Below, one piece after another: positions 42,832 through 49,464 of a stretch of 64,000 bases of DNA. The first letter of the stretch is position 1; every line of letters starts with the position of its first letter. The notes under the pieces are model-generated. The model saw only the letters and a list, made by a program, of their open reading frames with translations, was not told where the DNA came from and searched no databases. Origin of the DNA: Chromobacterium alkanivorans. GTDB lineage: Bacteria > Pseudomonadota > Gammaproteobacteria > Burkholderiales > Chromobacteriaceae. The translations under genes and the position numbers were made by a program. The stretch spans positions 40,737-104,736 of the forward strand of contig NZ_JAFHKL010000016.1 in NCBI RefSeq assembly GCF_016937655.1, read 5' to 3'.

Positions 42832-43472
42832 GGTTTGGGCTTATCCCTGATGGCAATGCCTTGCTTTCTCGACTCTGGGAGGCATTCAAACACATCATCA
42901 ATTTCTTTTGGCTCAGAGATCATTTTCTCCACGATGATGTTCACCAACTTGAACAACGTTGTAACCGTGTCCTGTTTATCCTCTATGTCCATGATGCCGG
43001 GATGGAGGGATGCATTGCCAATGACCCGAACAGAGTCCAGTGCTTGCTGTATGCGTTTAGGAAGTCCATTCTGCACCAGCAAGGCAATATTCTGATTGAT
43101 GTCCTTAGATGGGTCTCCTAGTTGATGGCATAGCTTTTCAACCACCAATCGAAGTAAGGCGGCTGCTGCGCGAGGAGACTGTGCTGCAATCGCGCGAGCT
43201 TCCTCATAGTCAGGCCGACAGTCATCCGGCATGTCTTTTGCTGGTAATGGCACCGTTGAAATAGATGGGTAGATCATCTTCATTTGCAGCGGCTTACTAC
43301 TACGTATGTGCCAATAAGAATTTTTCTGGCATCTAAGGCAGGTGGCTTGATTGATATGTGAGGGGCGATCTCTCCCATAGTCAGAAAGGTTAACCCAGCG
43401 CATTTGGGCATAGGCACTGCAGTGAGGGCAGTTGAAAGCATCTTGTTGAGGTGCTGGCGCAACATAGTCCAT
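42828..43472 (-). CDS. DUF4145 protein, antisense cargo gene
   Basis: A 214-residue protein on the opposite strand within the baseplate operon. An N-terminal zinc ribbon (CPHC...CLRC) precedes a helical DUF4145 domain: YEEARAIAAQSPRAAAALLR, LVVEKLCHQLGD, RVIGNASLHPG. AGGAGA lies before the ATG. G+C is clearly lower than neighbouring tail genes. DUF4145 is found alone or fused to type I restriction subunits and in defence islands, so a host-defence or exclusion role is plausible. Confidence 0.78.
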   Translation of the reverse strand: MDYVAPAPQQDAFNCPHCSAYAQMRWVNLSDYGRDRPSHINQATCLRCQKNSYWHIRSSKPLQMKMIYPSISTVPLPAKDMPDDCRPDYEEARAIAAQSPRAAAALLRLVVEKLCHQLGDPSKDINQNIALLVQNGLPKRIQQALDSVRVIGNASLHPGIMDIEDKQDTVTTLFKLVNIIVEKMISEPKEIDDVFECLPESRKQGIAIRDKPKP

Positions 43473-43551
43473 CGGTTTCTCCTGTTTTACATTTCCCCCA
43501 TTTTAATCCGCTTTACTATCACGTGGGACCGCCAGATATGACGATAGCCGC

Positions 43552-43899
43552 ATGACCCGGCTATCTGACTCCCTTCACTGGCAACCCGCCCTCGGCGGCC
43601 TCGGCATCGTCGAGACCGTAGCGGACATTGACCAGTCCATCCGCATCATCCTGCGCTCACCCAAGGGCTGCGACCCGCATCGCCCGGGTTTTGCTTCCAG
43701 CCTGCACCTTCATCTCGACAAGCCTATCAACCAAGCAATTCCGCACTTGGTGCGCGAGGCGGTAGAGGCCATCCGCAAGTGGGAGCCGCGCTGCGACCTG
43801 ATGAAGGTCACGCCAGCGGTGCAGGACTCTCAAGTCACCCTGCGCGTGCGCTGGAAGCTGGCGGACGGTGTGCTGCGCGAGACGGAGGTGCAGTTATGA
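43552..43899 (+). CDS. Baseplate wedge protein W (gp25-like)
   Basis: A 115-residue GPW/gp25-family protein (ADIDQSIRIILRSPKGCDPH, RPGFASSLHLHLDKP, REAVEAIRKWEPR). It follows the antisense DUF4145 gene; without that insertion V and W would be adjacent, as in P2. Confidence 0.9.
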   Translation: MTRLSDSLHWQPALGGLGIVETVADIDQSIRIILRSPKGCDPHRPGFASSLHLHLDKPINQAIPHLVREAVEAIRKWEPRCDLMKVTPAVQDSQVTLRVRWKLADGVLRETEVQL

Positions 43900-45002
43900 G
43901 CCTGCCCGAGCCAAGCTTCATCGACCGCAACCCAGACGCCATCACCGCCGAGATCGTCGCCCAGTACGAGCAGCTATCGGGCAAGACCTTGTATCCGGCC
44001 CAGGTGGAGCGGCTGCTGATCGACGTGATCGCCTACCGCGAAAACCTGGTGCGTATCGGCATACAGGAGGCGGCCAAGCAGAACCTTGTGGCCTATGCCC
44101 GCGCGCCGATGTTGGACTACCTGGGCGAGCTGGTCGGCGTGACGCGTCTACCGGCGCAGCCGGCCAAGACCACGCTGCGCTTTACCGTGGAGGCAACGTT
44201 GGCCTCCGGGCTGTTGATCCCGGCCGGCACCCGTGTCGAGGGTGGCGATGGCGTGGTGGTCTTTGCCACCGATATGGACGTCACCTTGCCTGCCGGCCAG
44301 CTATCGGTCAACGTGGCCGCTACCTGCGAAGAGGCTGGCACTACCGGCAATGGCTGGCAGCCCGGCCAGATCAATAGCCTGGTCGACGAGTTGGGCGATA
44401 TGGAGGTGGTGGCCGCCAACACCTCGGTGACCAGTACCGGCTATGACGAAGAGGACGACGAGCGCTTGCGCGAGCGCATCAAGCTGGCGCCGGAGTCGTT
44501 CACCAATGCCGGCAGCCGCTTGGCCTACCGTTTTCATGCCCTCAAGGCGCATCAGAGCATCGTCGATGTTGCGGTGCTGTCGCCATCCCCTGGCGTCGTT
44601 CACCTTTGCCCCCTGACGGCAACGGGTCTGCCTGACTCCAATTTGCTTGCCTTGGTTGAGGCCACTTGTTCCGCCGAGAAGGTGAGACCGTTGACCGACC
44701 GGGTGCGCGCACTGGCGCCCAGCCGCGTCGACTATGCGATTGAGGCTCAACTGGTGCTGTATACCCAGGCGGATTCGCGCTCGGTACAGGCCCAAGCAAT
44801 GGCACAGGCCAAAGCCTATGTCGATGGCCGGGCGGGCGGCTTGGGGCGCGACATCGTGCCAAGCCAGGTGATTGCCGCGCTGCAGGTGCCTGGCGTGTAC
44901 CAGGTCACGCTGAATAGCCCAACCTTACGTGTATTGAGTGAAAGCGAATGGGCGCACTGCACCCAGATTTCCATCACTCCGGCGGGAGTGGCAAATGGCT
45001 GA
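43896..45002 (+). CDS. Baseplate protein J
   Basis: A 368-residue P2 gpJ-like wedge protein starting at ATG 43896 (MSLPEPSFIDRNPDAITAEI; APMLDYLGELVGVTRLPAQP; DEEDDERLRERIKLAPESFT). Overlaps W by four bases and I by eight. Confidence 0.92.
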   Translation: MSLPEPSFIDRNPDAITAEIVAQYEQLSGKTLYPAQVERLLIDVIAYRENLVRIGIQEAAKQNLVAYARAPMLDYLGELVGVTRLPAQPAKTTLRFTVEATLASGLLIPAGTRVEGGDGVVVFATDMDVTLPAGQLSVNVAATCEEAGTTGNGWQPGQINSLVDELGDMEVVAANTSVTSTGYDEEDDERLRERIKLAPESFTNAGSRLAYRFHALKAHQSIVDVAVLSPSPGVVHLCPLTATGLPDSNLLALVEATCSAEKVRPLTDRVRALAPSRVDYAIEAQLVLYTQADSRSVQAQAMAQAKAYVDGRAGGLGRDIVPSQVIAALQVPGVYQVTLNSPTLRVLSESEWAHCTQISITPAGVANG

Positions 45003-45654
45003 GACCTTGCTTTTGCCTCCCGTACTGGCCAGTGACCCGCGCTTCCGCGCGCTGGGCCAGCTGACTGGTCGTATCAGCCAGCAAGACTTGTCGCCGCTGC
45101 TGGTTTACCTGGTGGATCAAGTCGACACCGAGTTGTTGCCGGTTCTGGCTGAACAATTCCATGTGATGGGCGATGAAGGCTGGTTGCTGGCCAGCGATGA
45201 GCGTCAGCAGCGCGCCTTGATCAAAAGAGCGATCGAACTGCATCGATACAAAGGCACCTTGTGGGCGGTTCAGGAAGTGTTCCGCGTGCTGGGTATCGAT
45301 GCCGAATTGCTGGAGTGGTGGCAGCAGCAGCCGGAGGGTGCCCCCTACACCTTCAGTTTGAAGCTGTGGGCCAACGACAACTGGCAGGATAAGAACCCTT
45401 TATTGAGCGCTGAGCTATATCACCGGCTGAAGTGCATGGTGGATGAAGCGAAGCCGGTCCGCTGTTCTTATGCGCTGCATGTCGGCGCACGCTTCGATCA
45501 AGGAGTGTATCTCGCCTCGGCGGGCCAGGCGCGTGCGATACGTCGCGCGGATGGCTACTGCCTGCCGGCCCCCGCAAAGCCGATTTTTCAACCCGCACAG
45601 CTTGCCAGCGCTGGACGCGCCAGGGCAGTGCTGCGCCTTTCAATGGAGGGCTAG
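44995..45654 (+). CDS. Tail protein I
   Basis: A 219-residue P2 gpI-like baseplate protein starting at 44995 (LLLPPVLASDPRFRALGQLT; IELHRYKGTLWAVQEVFRVL). The C-terminal third carries two copies of QLASAGRAR/YLASAGQAR. Confidence 0.88.
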   Translation: MAETLLLPPVLASDPRFRALGQLTGRISQQDLSPLLVYLVDQVDTELLPVLAEQFHVMGDEGWLLASDERQQRALIKRAIELHRYKGTLWAVQEVFRVLGIDAELLEWWQQQPEGAPYTFSLKLWANDNWQDKNPLLSAELYHRLKCMVDEAKPVRCSYALHVGARFDQGVYLASAGQARAIRRADGYCLPAPAKPIFQPAQLASAGRARAVLRLSMEG

Positions 45655-45656
45655 AG

Positions 45657-46373
45657 ATGACTACTACGCTCATCCCGCAACTGTTGGATGCGGGCTTGTC
45701 CGCCATCCAGCTGGCCAGCGGCGATGGCATTCAGTTGCGGATAACCCACGTCGCCCTGGGCGATGCAGGTTATGTGCCCAACGCCGGACAGAGCGGCTTG
45801 CGCCACGAAGTTGTCCGCTATCCCGTCGCGGACGGTCGCATCGTTGGCCCGCGCCAACTCCACTTGACCGCTCTAGCGGACGATAGCGCCGAGTTCTGGG
45901 TACGCGAAGTCGGCTTCATCCTGGAGAGCGGGGTGTGCTTGGCGGTGTGGAGTGATTCAAACCGCGCGCTGGCATACAAGCAAGGTGGGCTGGAGTTGTT
46001 GTTGGCCTATGACTTGACCCTGGCCGGCGTGCCACCTGACAGCGTCACCGTGCAATCCACGGGAGCGGGCCTGAACCTGCATCTAGCTGAAGAGCTTGCC
46101 AGCCTGGCCAGTGCCCAGATCGCCAGTCAGTTGGTCGACCTGCAGCAGGATGCGCTGCTAACGGAGCATGGCCGAGCGCTGTCCACGCTGCACAGCGATC
46201 TTGCTGGCCAGTTGGCTACCCTTGTCGAATCTGACCGGCAAACAGCGCAGCGTTTCGACCAACTGGCCGGCCTACACACGGCCGAACACGACAGCCTACT
46301 GGAGATTCAAGCCGCAAACGCGGCGGCCATTGTGGACCTGCAGAACCATTACTTGAAAGGAGCAACAGCATGA
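45657..46373 (+). CDS. Tail fibre protein, H-like N-terminal type
   Basis: A 238-residue protein. The first 120 residues (MTTTLIPQLLDAGLSAIQLA, HVALGDAGYVPN, REVGFILESGVCLAVWS) form the baseplate-attachment domain of P2 H-type fibres. The rest is a helical rod (ELASLASAQIASQLVDLQQD) ending in NHYLKGATA. It lacks a long receptor-binding region, so the next gene probably supplies it. Confidence 0.82.
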   Translation: MTTTLIPQLLDAGLSAIQLASGDGIQLRITHVALGDAGYVPNAGQSGLRHEVVRYPVADGRIVGPRQLHLTALADDSAEFWVREVGFILESGVCLAVWSDSNRALAYKQGGLELLLAYDLTLAGVPPDSVTVQSTGAGLNLHLAEELASLASAQIASQLVDLQQDALLTEHGRALSTLHSDLAGQLATLVESDRQTAQRFDQLAGLHTAEHDSLLEIQAANAAAIVDLQNHYLKGATA

Positions 46374-47092
46374 GCCTGGAATCGAGCATTGCCGGTCTGG
46401 TCCGCGCCTCGACTGAATTGACCGGCACCGTGCGCGGCAAGTCTGCCGAAATAGACGGCAAAGTCGCCGCGAAGATTGCCGAGCTGGACAACTGGCGTAG
46501 TACGGCACGATGGGAACTCCCATTTCACCGTGTCACCAAAAATCAGTTTGGAAACATTCTGAATGGCGCGCTACTGGGGTGGTCGGTCGATGCTGGAACG
46601 ACCGTCACAGTAGCCGTTAAACGGGACATCGTTTCCGGGGTTGCGTGGGGTTCTCGTGATCCCGAGGAAGTCGCAATTTTGACCGCGATGGGTATGACCG
46701 GTGTACGAGACTTTTGGCCCGGGATTATCCGGGTGCTTTCGCTCACATGGAGCAAAAACCCAGGAACCCCCAATGCACTGTTGCCATTTCAAGTGCTGCC
46801 GATGCGTCAGGGCGTGACGGTTGCAAGCTACGCAAGATTGATCAGCGGTGCAGTGGATGGCAGCTACCTGAGTGGCATCTCGTCAACGTGGAAACAATGT
46901 GGTGCGTACATTGGGCAATACCACGGAGGGGGTTACGCTCACATTCATCCGATAGCGAGTACTGATACTGGCTCAATAGAGCTGATCCTGCCCGCTGCTG
47001 TCGCAGGGCGCTACCCGGTCGACCCTTCCAATCCGTCCTGGGGCTGGTTTGATCATCGGAGTGCAGTGGCAAATTTTGACACGTCGATTTGA
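46370..47092 (+). CDS. Putative receptor-binding tail fibre tip
   Basis: A 240-residue protein with a short helical N-terminus (SLESSIAGLVRASTELTGTV) that could pair with the rod of the previous protein, and a beta-rich C-terminal domain rich in Gly, Ser and Trp. G+C drops along the C-terminal part, as often seen in swapped host-range modules. Overlaps the previous gene by four bases. No receptor can be named. Confidence 0.68.
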   Translation: MSLESSIAGLVRASTELTGTVRGKSAEIDGKVAAKIAELDNWRSTARWELPFHRVTKNQFGNILNGALLGWSVDAGTTVTVAVKRDIVSGVAWGSRDPEEVAILTAMGMTGVRDFWPGIIRVLSLTWSKNPGTPNALLPFQVLPMRQGVTVASYARLISGAVDGSYLSGISSTWKQCGAYIGQYHGGGYAHIHPIASTDTGSIELILPAAVAGRYPVDPSNPSWGWFDHRSAVANFDTSI

Positions 47093-47103
47093 GGAGATAA
47101 GCG

Positions 47104-47334
47104 ATGGACAACCCTATCAGCGCCAGCGCAGCCGCCATCATGCAGGAAGAGTACTACCGCAACTTGGCAAAAGCCCGCATTGAGGCGGTTTACCCTTTGT
47201 TCAAGCAGATAAACATCTTGCGATCAGGCAGCACTGCGGAGAAGGACAAGATGGGCAAATATATCGACGCCATTCGAAGCTGGAGCAATGGAGATAACCC
47301 AGCCCTGGCAGAGCTGGAAAAAATTCAGCCGTAG
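47104..47334 (+). CDS. Small hypothetical protein after the fibre gene
   Basis: A 76-residue helical protein (MDNPISASAAAIMQEEYYRN), with GAGGAG before the ATG. Its position suggests a fibre accessory or chaperone. No family recognised. Confidence 0.6.
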   Translation: MDNPISASAAAIMQEEYYRNLAKARIEAVYPLFKQINILRSGSTAEKDKMGKYIDAIRSWSNGDNPALAELEKIQP

Positions 47335-47491
47335 TTTTCAAGGAGAAGACAGCGACCGGACAAGTGTTGGAGCACCTGTCCGGCCAGCTGACCCGCAGTC
47401 ATAGCCTGCAAGTCATCCCAAGGCTGTCTACCGTAGGCCTACGGTGAAACAAGCCTAAACGGGAATTGCATCCGTGGAAAGAACCTTGCAG
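47335..47491 (+). promoter_or_regulatory. Structured leader before the adenine methylase
   Basis: A 157-base gap holding an inverted repeat CCGGACA / TGTCCGG (47356-47362 and 47377-47383) and a perfect 16-base palindrome ACCGTAGGCCTACGGT (47430-47445). No T-run follows either, so these look like regulator sites or RNA structures controlling the methylase rather than terminators. Confidence 0.5.
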
Positions 47492-48268
47492 ATGTTACAA
47501 ATCACAGCTAATCCCATTATTCCATGGATCGGCGGCAAGCGCCGTCTATCCAAGCTCATTCTCCCTCTGTTCCCGGAGCATACCTGCTACGTTGAGCCGT
47601 TTTGCGGCGCGGCCGCGCTTTACTTCCTGAAAGAGCCAGCCAAGGTTGAGGTGATCAACGACGTCAACGGCGAACTGGTCAACCTGTACCGTGTAGTGCG
47701 CCACCACATGGAAGAGTTCGTTCGGCAATTCAAGTGGTCTTTGAGCTCGCGGCAAATATTCAAATGGCTGCAGATCACGCCGGAAGAAACACTGACCGAT
47801 ATCCAGCGGGCCGCCCGATTCTTCTACCTGCAGAAGATGGCTTTCGGCGGTAAGGTTGATTGCCAGAGCTTTGGCACGGCCACCACCAGTCCGCCCAAGC
47901 TCAATCTGCTGCGGCTGGAAGAAGACCTGTCTGCTGCTCATCTTCGCCTCAGTCGTACCTACATCGAAAACCTGGACTGGGCGGATTGCATCAAGAAGTA
48001 TGATCGTGAGCACACGCTGGTCTACTGCGATCCGCCGTATTGGGGCACAGAAGGCTATGGCGTGGACTTCGGCCTGTACCAGTACCAGCGCATGTCCGAG
48101 CTGGCCAGGACCATCAAGGGCCGAATGATTATCTCGGTCAACGACATCCCAGAAATGCGCCAGACCTTTGACGGGCTGACCATCGAACGGGTGGACATCA
48201 GCTACTCCGTTGGCGGAGCCGGTCGCAGCAAGGACAAGAAGGGGGAATTGATCATCCGTAACTGGTGA
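47492..48268 (+). CDS. Phage DNA N6-adenine methyltransferase (Dam-like, D12 class)
   Basis: A 258-residue methylase. The SAM site begins PWIGGKRRL (residues 11-19), then EPFCGAAALYF, and the catalytic motif is DPPYWGTEGYG. ATG 47492 gives the usual family start; a GTG six codons upstream is possible. It is the last gene before the phage right end, the place of mom in Mu. It probably modifies phage DNA against restriction, perhaps at GATC; specificity is not readable from sequence. Confidence 0.88.
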   Translation: MLQITANPIIPWIGGKRRLSKLILPLFPEHTCYVEPFCGAAALYFLKEPAKVEVINDVNGELVNLYRVVRHHMEEFVRQFKWSLSSRQIFKWLQITPEETLTDIQRAARFFYLQKMAFGGKVDCQSFGTATTSPPKLNLLRLEEDLSAAHLRLSRTYIENLDWADCIKKYDREHTLVYCDPPYWGTEGYGVDFGLYQYQRMSELARTIKGRMIISVNDIPEMRQTFDGLTIERVDISYSVGGAGRSKDKKGELIIRNW

Positions 48269-48288
48269 TCAGTAGTAGAAAGTGATGA

Positions 48289-48307
48289 GGGGCCTTGTGG
48301 CCCCTTT
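48289..48307 (+). terminator. Hairpin after the methylase gene
   Basis: GGGGCC TTGT GGCCCC then TTTGCTG, 20 bases after the stop. A short T-run makes it a modest terminator at the end of the phage late transcript. Confidence 0.65.
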
Positions 48308-48357
48308 GCTGTCAAAAGTGAAATTCTTTTGCGAATGCTGGAAAATGATCTCCACCC

Positions 48358-48401
48358 GACTTATCGCGCAAAATGGTGCTCAGTTTTCGCGCCGCGCTTC
48401 A
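48358..48401. promoter_or_regulatory. Prophage right end
   Basis: The last bases read, inverted, TGAAGCGCGGCGCGAAAACT, then GAGCACCATTTTGCGCGATA and AGTCGGGTGGA. This aligns without gaps to the left terminus for the first 33 bases (about 60 percent identity overall). Presumed transposase-binding end. Confidence 0.7.
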
Positions 48402-48407
48402 TCATGC
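48402..48407. repeat. Target-site duplication TCATGC, right copy
   Basis: Identical to 11203-11208. Here the hexamer completes the stop codon of the 33-codon upstream ORF of the displaced amidase gene. Confidence 0.85.
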
Positions 48408-48503
48408 GGTCTCCCCTGCTTTGAAGCCGCGGGCCCCCACCCCCTGCGGCTTCCCGACCGATGGCTGGCTGCGGCGCAGACCAAGCTGATGACATTCCGA
48501 CAT
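48402..48503 (-). CDS. 33-residue ORF formerly overlapping the amidase start
   Basis: A short ORF (MSECHQLGLRRSQPSVGKPQ...) with an excellent AGGAGG 5 bases before its ATG. Its TGA lies inside the target duplication and, before phage insertion, overlapped the amidase ATG as ATGA. GGGGAG near its 3' end was the amidase ribosome-binding site. A GC-rich hairpin (48424-48452) lies within it. It may be a leader peptide coupling translation, or a small gene of unknown role. Confidence 0.55.
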   Translation of the reverse strand: MSECHQLGLRRSQPSVGKPQGVGARGFKAGETA

Positions 48504-48618
48504 AGCGACCTCCTGGCTAAATGCGATGGATGACGAGAGCTCCCCGTTGGATGCGCGCAAGCGCGGCGGCCGCCTCTGGATGTCGGGCGGCGTCTGGTTT
48601 TAAAAACGGCCGGCGTGT
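48504..48618. other. Non-coding upstream region of the displaced amidase operon
   Basis: No gene visible. It carries the AGGAGG box of the 33-codon ORF and presumably the promoter of the former small ORF-amidase operon on the minus strand; I cannot assign -35 and -10 boxes. Confidence 0.4.
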
Positions 48619-48909
48619 TCAGCCTCGGCGTATCGCCTTGAAGTCGTTGTCGGCCTTTAGCTGGAAGGCTTGCAGGCGGGCGACGCAATCGTCCAGCGCC
48701 TCCAGCGACAGGCGCGCCAACAACTGCAAATGAGAGGAATCGTCACGGCGGCCGCTGGCCTGGATCGCCGTCAGCGTGGAGCGCAACACGGCGAAGCCGT
48801 TCAAGGCCAGGGCGCAGGCGTCCATGGTTTGGGACAACAGGTATTGCTGCTCTTGGCTGACGGCCGGGGAGGGTTTGGCGCAAGCGGCGGAGGAATTAGG
48901 GGGAGTCAT
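48619..48909 (-). CDS. Small helical hypothetical protein with tandem leaders
   Basis: A 96-residue protein, MTPPNSSAACAKPSPAVSQE then QQYLLSQTMDACALALNGFA and a basic C-terminus. GGAG sits 6 bases before the ATG. It may be a paralogue of the gene at 9552 (shared MDAC...RS...RRD pattern). Two copies of a 131-bp structured leader precede it. Confidence 0.65.
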   Translation of the reverse strand: MTPPNSSAACAKPSPAVSQEQQYLLSQTMDACALALNGFAVLRSTLTAIQASGRRDDSSHLQLLARLSLEALDDCVARLQAFQLKADNDFKAIRRG

Positions 48910-49088
48910 CGCCGTCTCCAAATCCGCCTGGAAGCCTGCTCGGAGATGAGCAGGGGCGTGACAAGGCGGCAAGACCGGTTCTCCGTGATGTCGACCGGCA
49001 GCCCCGAAAGGCTCCCTGCCACGCCCTGCTCAGATGCGGCGGCTGGGGGTGGTTTGGCTAAAGGAAGAAGGGAAAACAGTGGAGTCAT
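48906..49088 (-). pseudogene. Truncated duplicate of the downstream small gene
   Basis: This ORF starts MTPLFSLLPLAKPPPAAASE, which aligns to the first 20 residues of the next gene (MTPPNSSAACAKPSPAVSQE) and has GGAG 6 bases upstream. After about 20 codons it runs into the second leader copy and translates it until a stop that overlaps the next ATG. It is most simply a remnant left by tandem duplication of leader plus gene. Confidence 0.6.
48907..49037 (-). ncRNA. Structured 131-bp leader, proximal copy
   Basis: On the minus strand it begins GCATCTGAGCAGGGCGTG and closes with CACGCCCCTGCTC, a long outer stem. Inside are a hairpin GGGAGCC-TTTC-GGGGCT and a small CGGT/ACCG stem, followed by conserved GTCTTGCC and CCTTGT. 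A competing hairpin CCTGCTC/GAGCAGG can form just before the ribosome-binding site. The distal copy preserves the pairing with compensatory changes. Confidence 0.55.
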
Positions 49089-49216
49089 TGCAGTCTCCAA
49101 GTCAGCTTTGAAAGCCTGCTCGGATACGAGCAGGAGCGTGACAAGGTGGCAAGACCGGTTCCATTGTTAAGACCGGCAGCTCCAGAGGAGCTCCCTGCCA
49201 CGCCCTGCTCAGATGC
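49086..49216 (-). ncRNA. Structured 131-bp leader, distal copy
   Basis: Same length and plan as 48907-49037. The inner hairpin is AGCTCC-TCT-GGAGCT where the proximal copy has AGCC and GGCT, and the loop and linker differ while stems are kept. Its downstream hairpin is CCTGCTCG/CGAGCAGG. Together the copies look like a tandem riboswitch-like or regulator-binding leader. Confidence 0.55.
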
Positions 49217-49404
49217 AAGTGCGTGGCAACAGACGTGCGGGGTCCTGGCGGACTCTGCGGGTCTGCGAACAATGGAATTAATAGGCTTGCCTGCCCGGCG
49301 CGGCGTTATTTGGCGCAGCGCGAGGCAAAGAGTACTGAGACGGGGGCGGAGCGTCAAGCCGGAGACGGCCGCCCGGCCAGGCGGAAAGCGGGAGGGGAGG
49401 TTTA
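49217..49404. other. Non-coding stretch upstream of the tandem leaders
   Basis: About 190 bases with no convincing gene. It should contain the minus-strand promoter of the tandem-leader transcript; nothing clear enough to place. Confidence 0.4.
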
Positions 49405-49456
49405 AAGAACCTGTTCAAAGCCCTGCGAGCCCAAGCGGGACTTTGAACAGGTTCTT
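49405..49456. repeat. 16-bp inverted repeat element, bidirectional terminator candidate
   Basis: Perfect arms AAGAACCTGTTCAAAG (49405-49420) and CTTTGAACAGGTTCTT (49441-49456) around a GC-rich 20-base centre. It lies 8 bases after the stop of the convergent nucleosidase gene. A degraded copy lies at 62925-62967, so it is a dispersed element. Confidence 0.75.
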
Positions 49457-49464
49457 GGCGGGCT

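Larger units (their letters stand above)
11209..48401. mobile_element. Complete Mu-like (BcepMu-type) transposable prophage, 37,193 bp
   Basis: Bounded by TGAGGGG...GCGCTTCA with TCATGC on both sides. The left terminus TGAGGGGAAGTGAGATAACT and the inverted right terminus TGAAGCGCGGCGCGAAAACT match at about two thirds of positions without gaps, and a further GATAAxTC block aligns just inside. Content: DDE transposase and AAA+ partner on the minus strand, then rightward repressor, lysis, Mu-type head, Mu-type sheath and tube, and P2-type tail genes. This divergent layout and the BcepMu gp16-family gene match Burkholderia phage BcepMu rather than Mu itself. All expected modules appear intact, so it may be inducible. 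Confidence 0.93.

Noticed and set aside
11209..48401. Possibility of a Mu-type invertible tail-fibre segment (G/gin)
   Set aside because: No invertase gene, no inverted fibre duplicate and no crossover-like repeats are visible around 45.6-47.4 kb.
48282..48533. 83-codon plus-strand ORF across the prophage right end
   Set aside because: It spans the phage-host junction and lacks start signals; explained by end sequence and the minus-strand 33-codon ORF.
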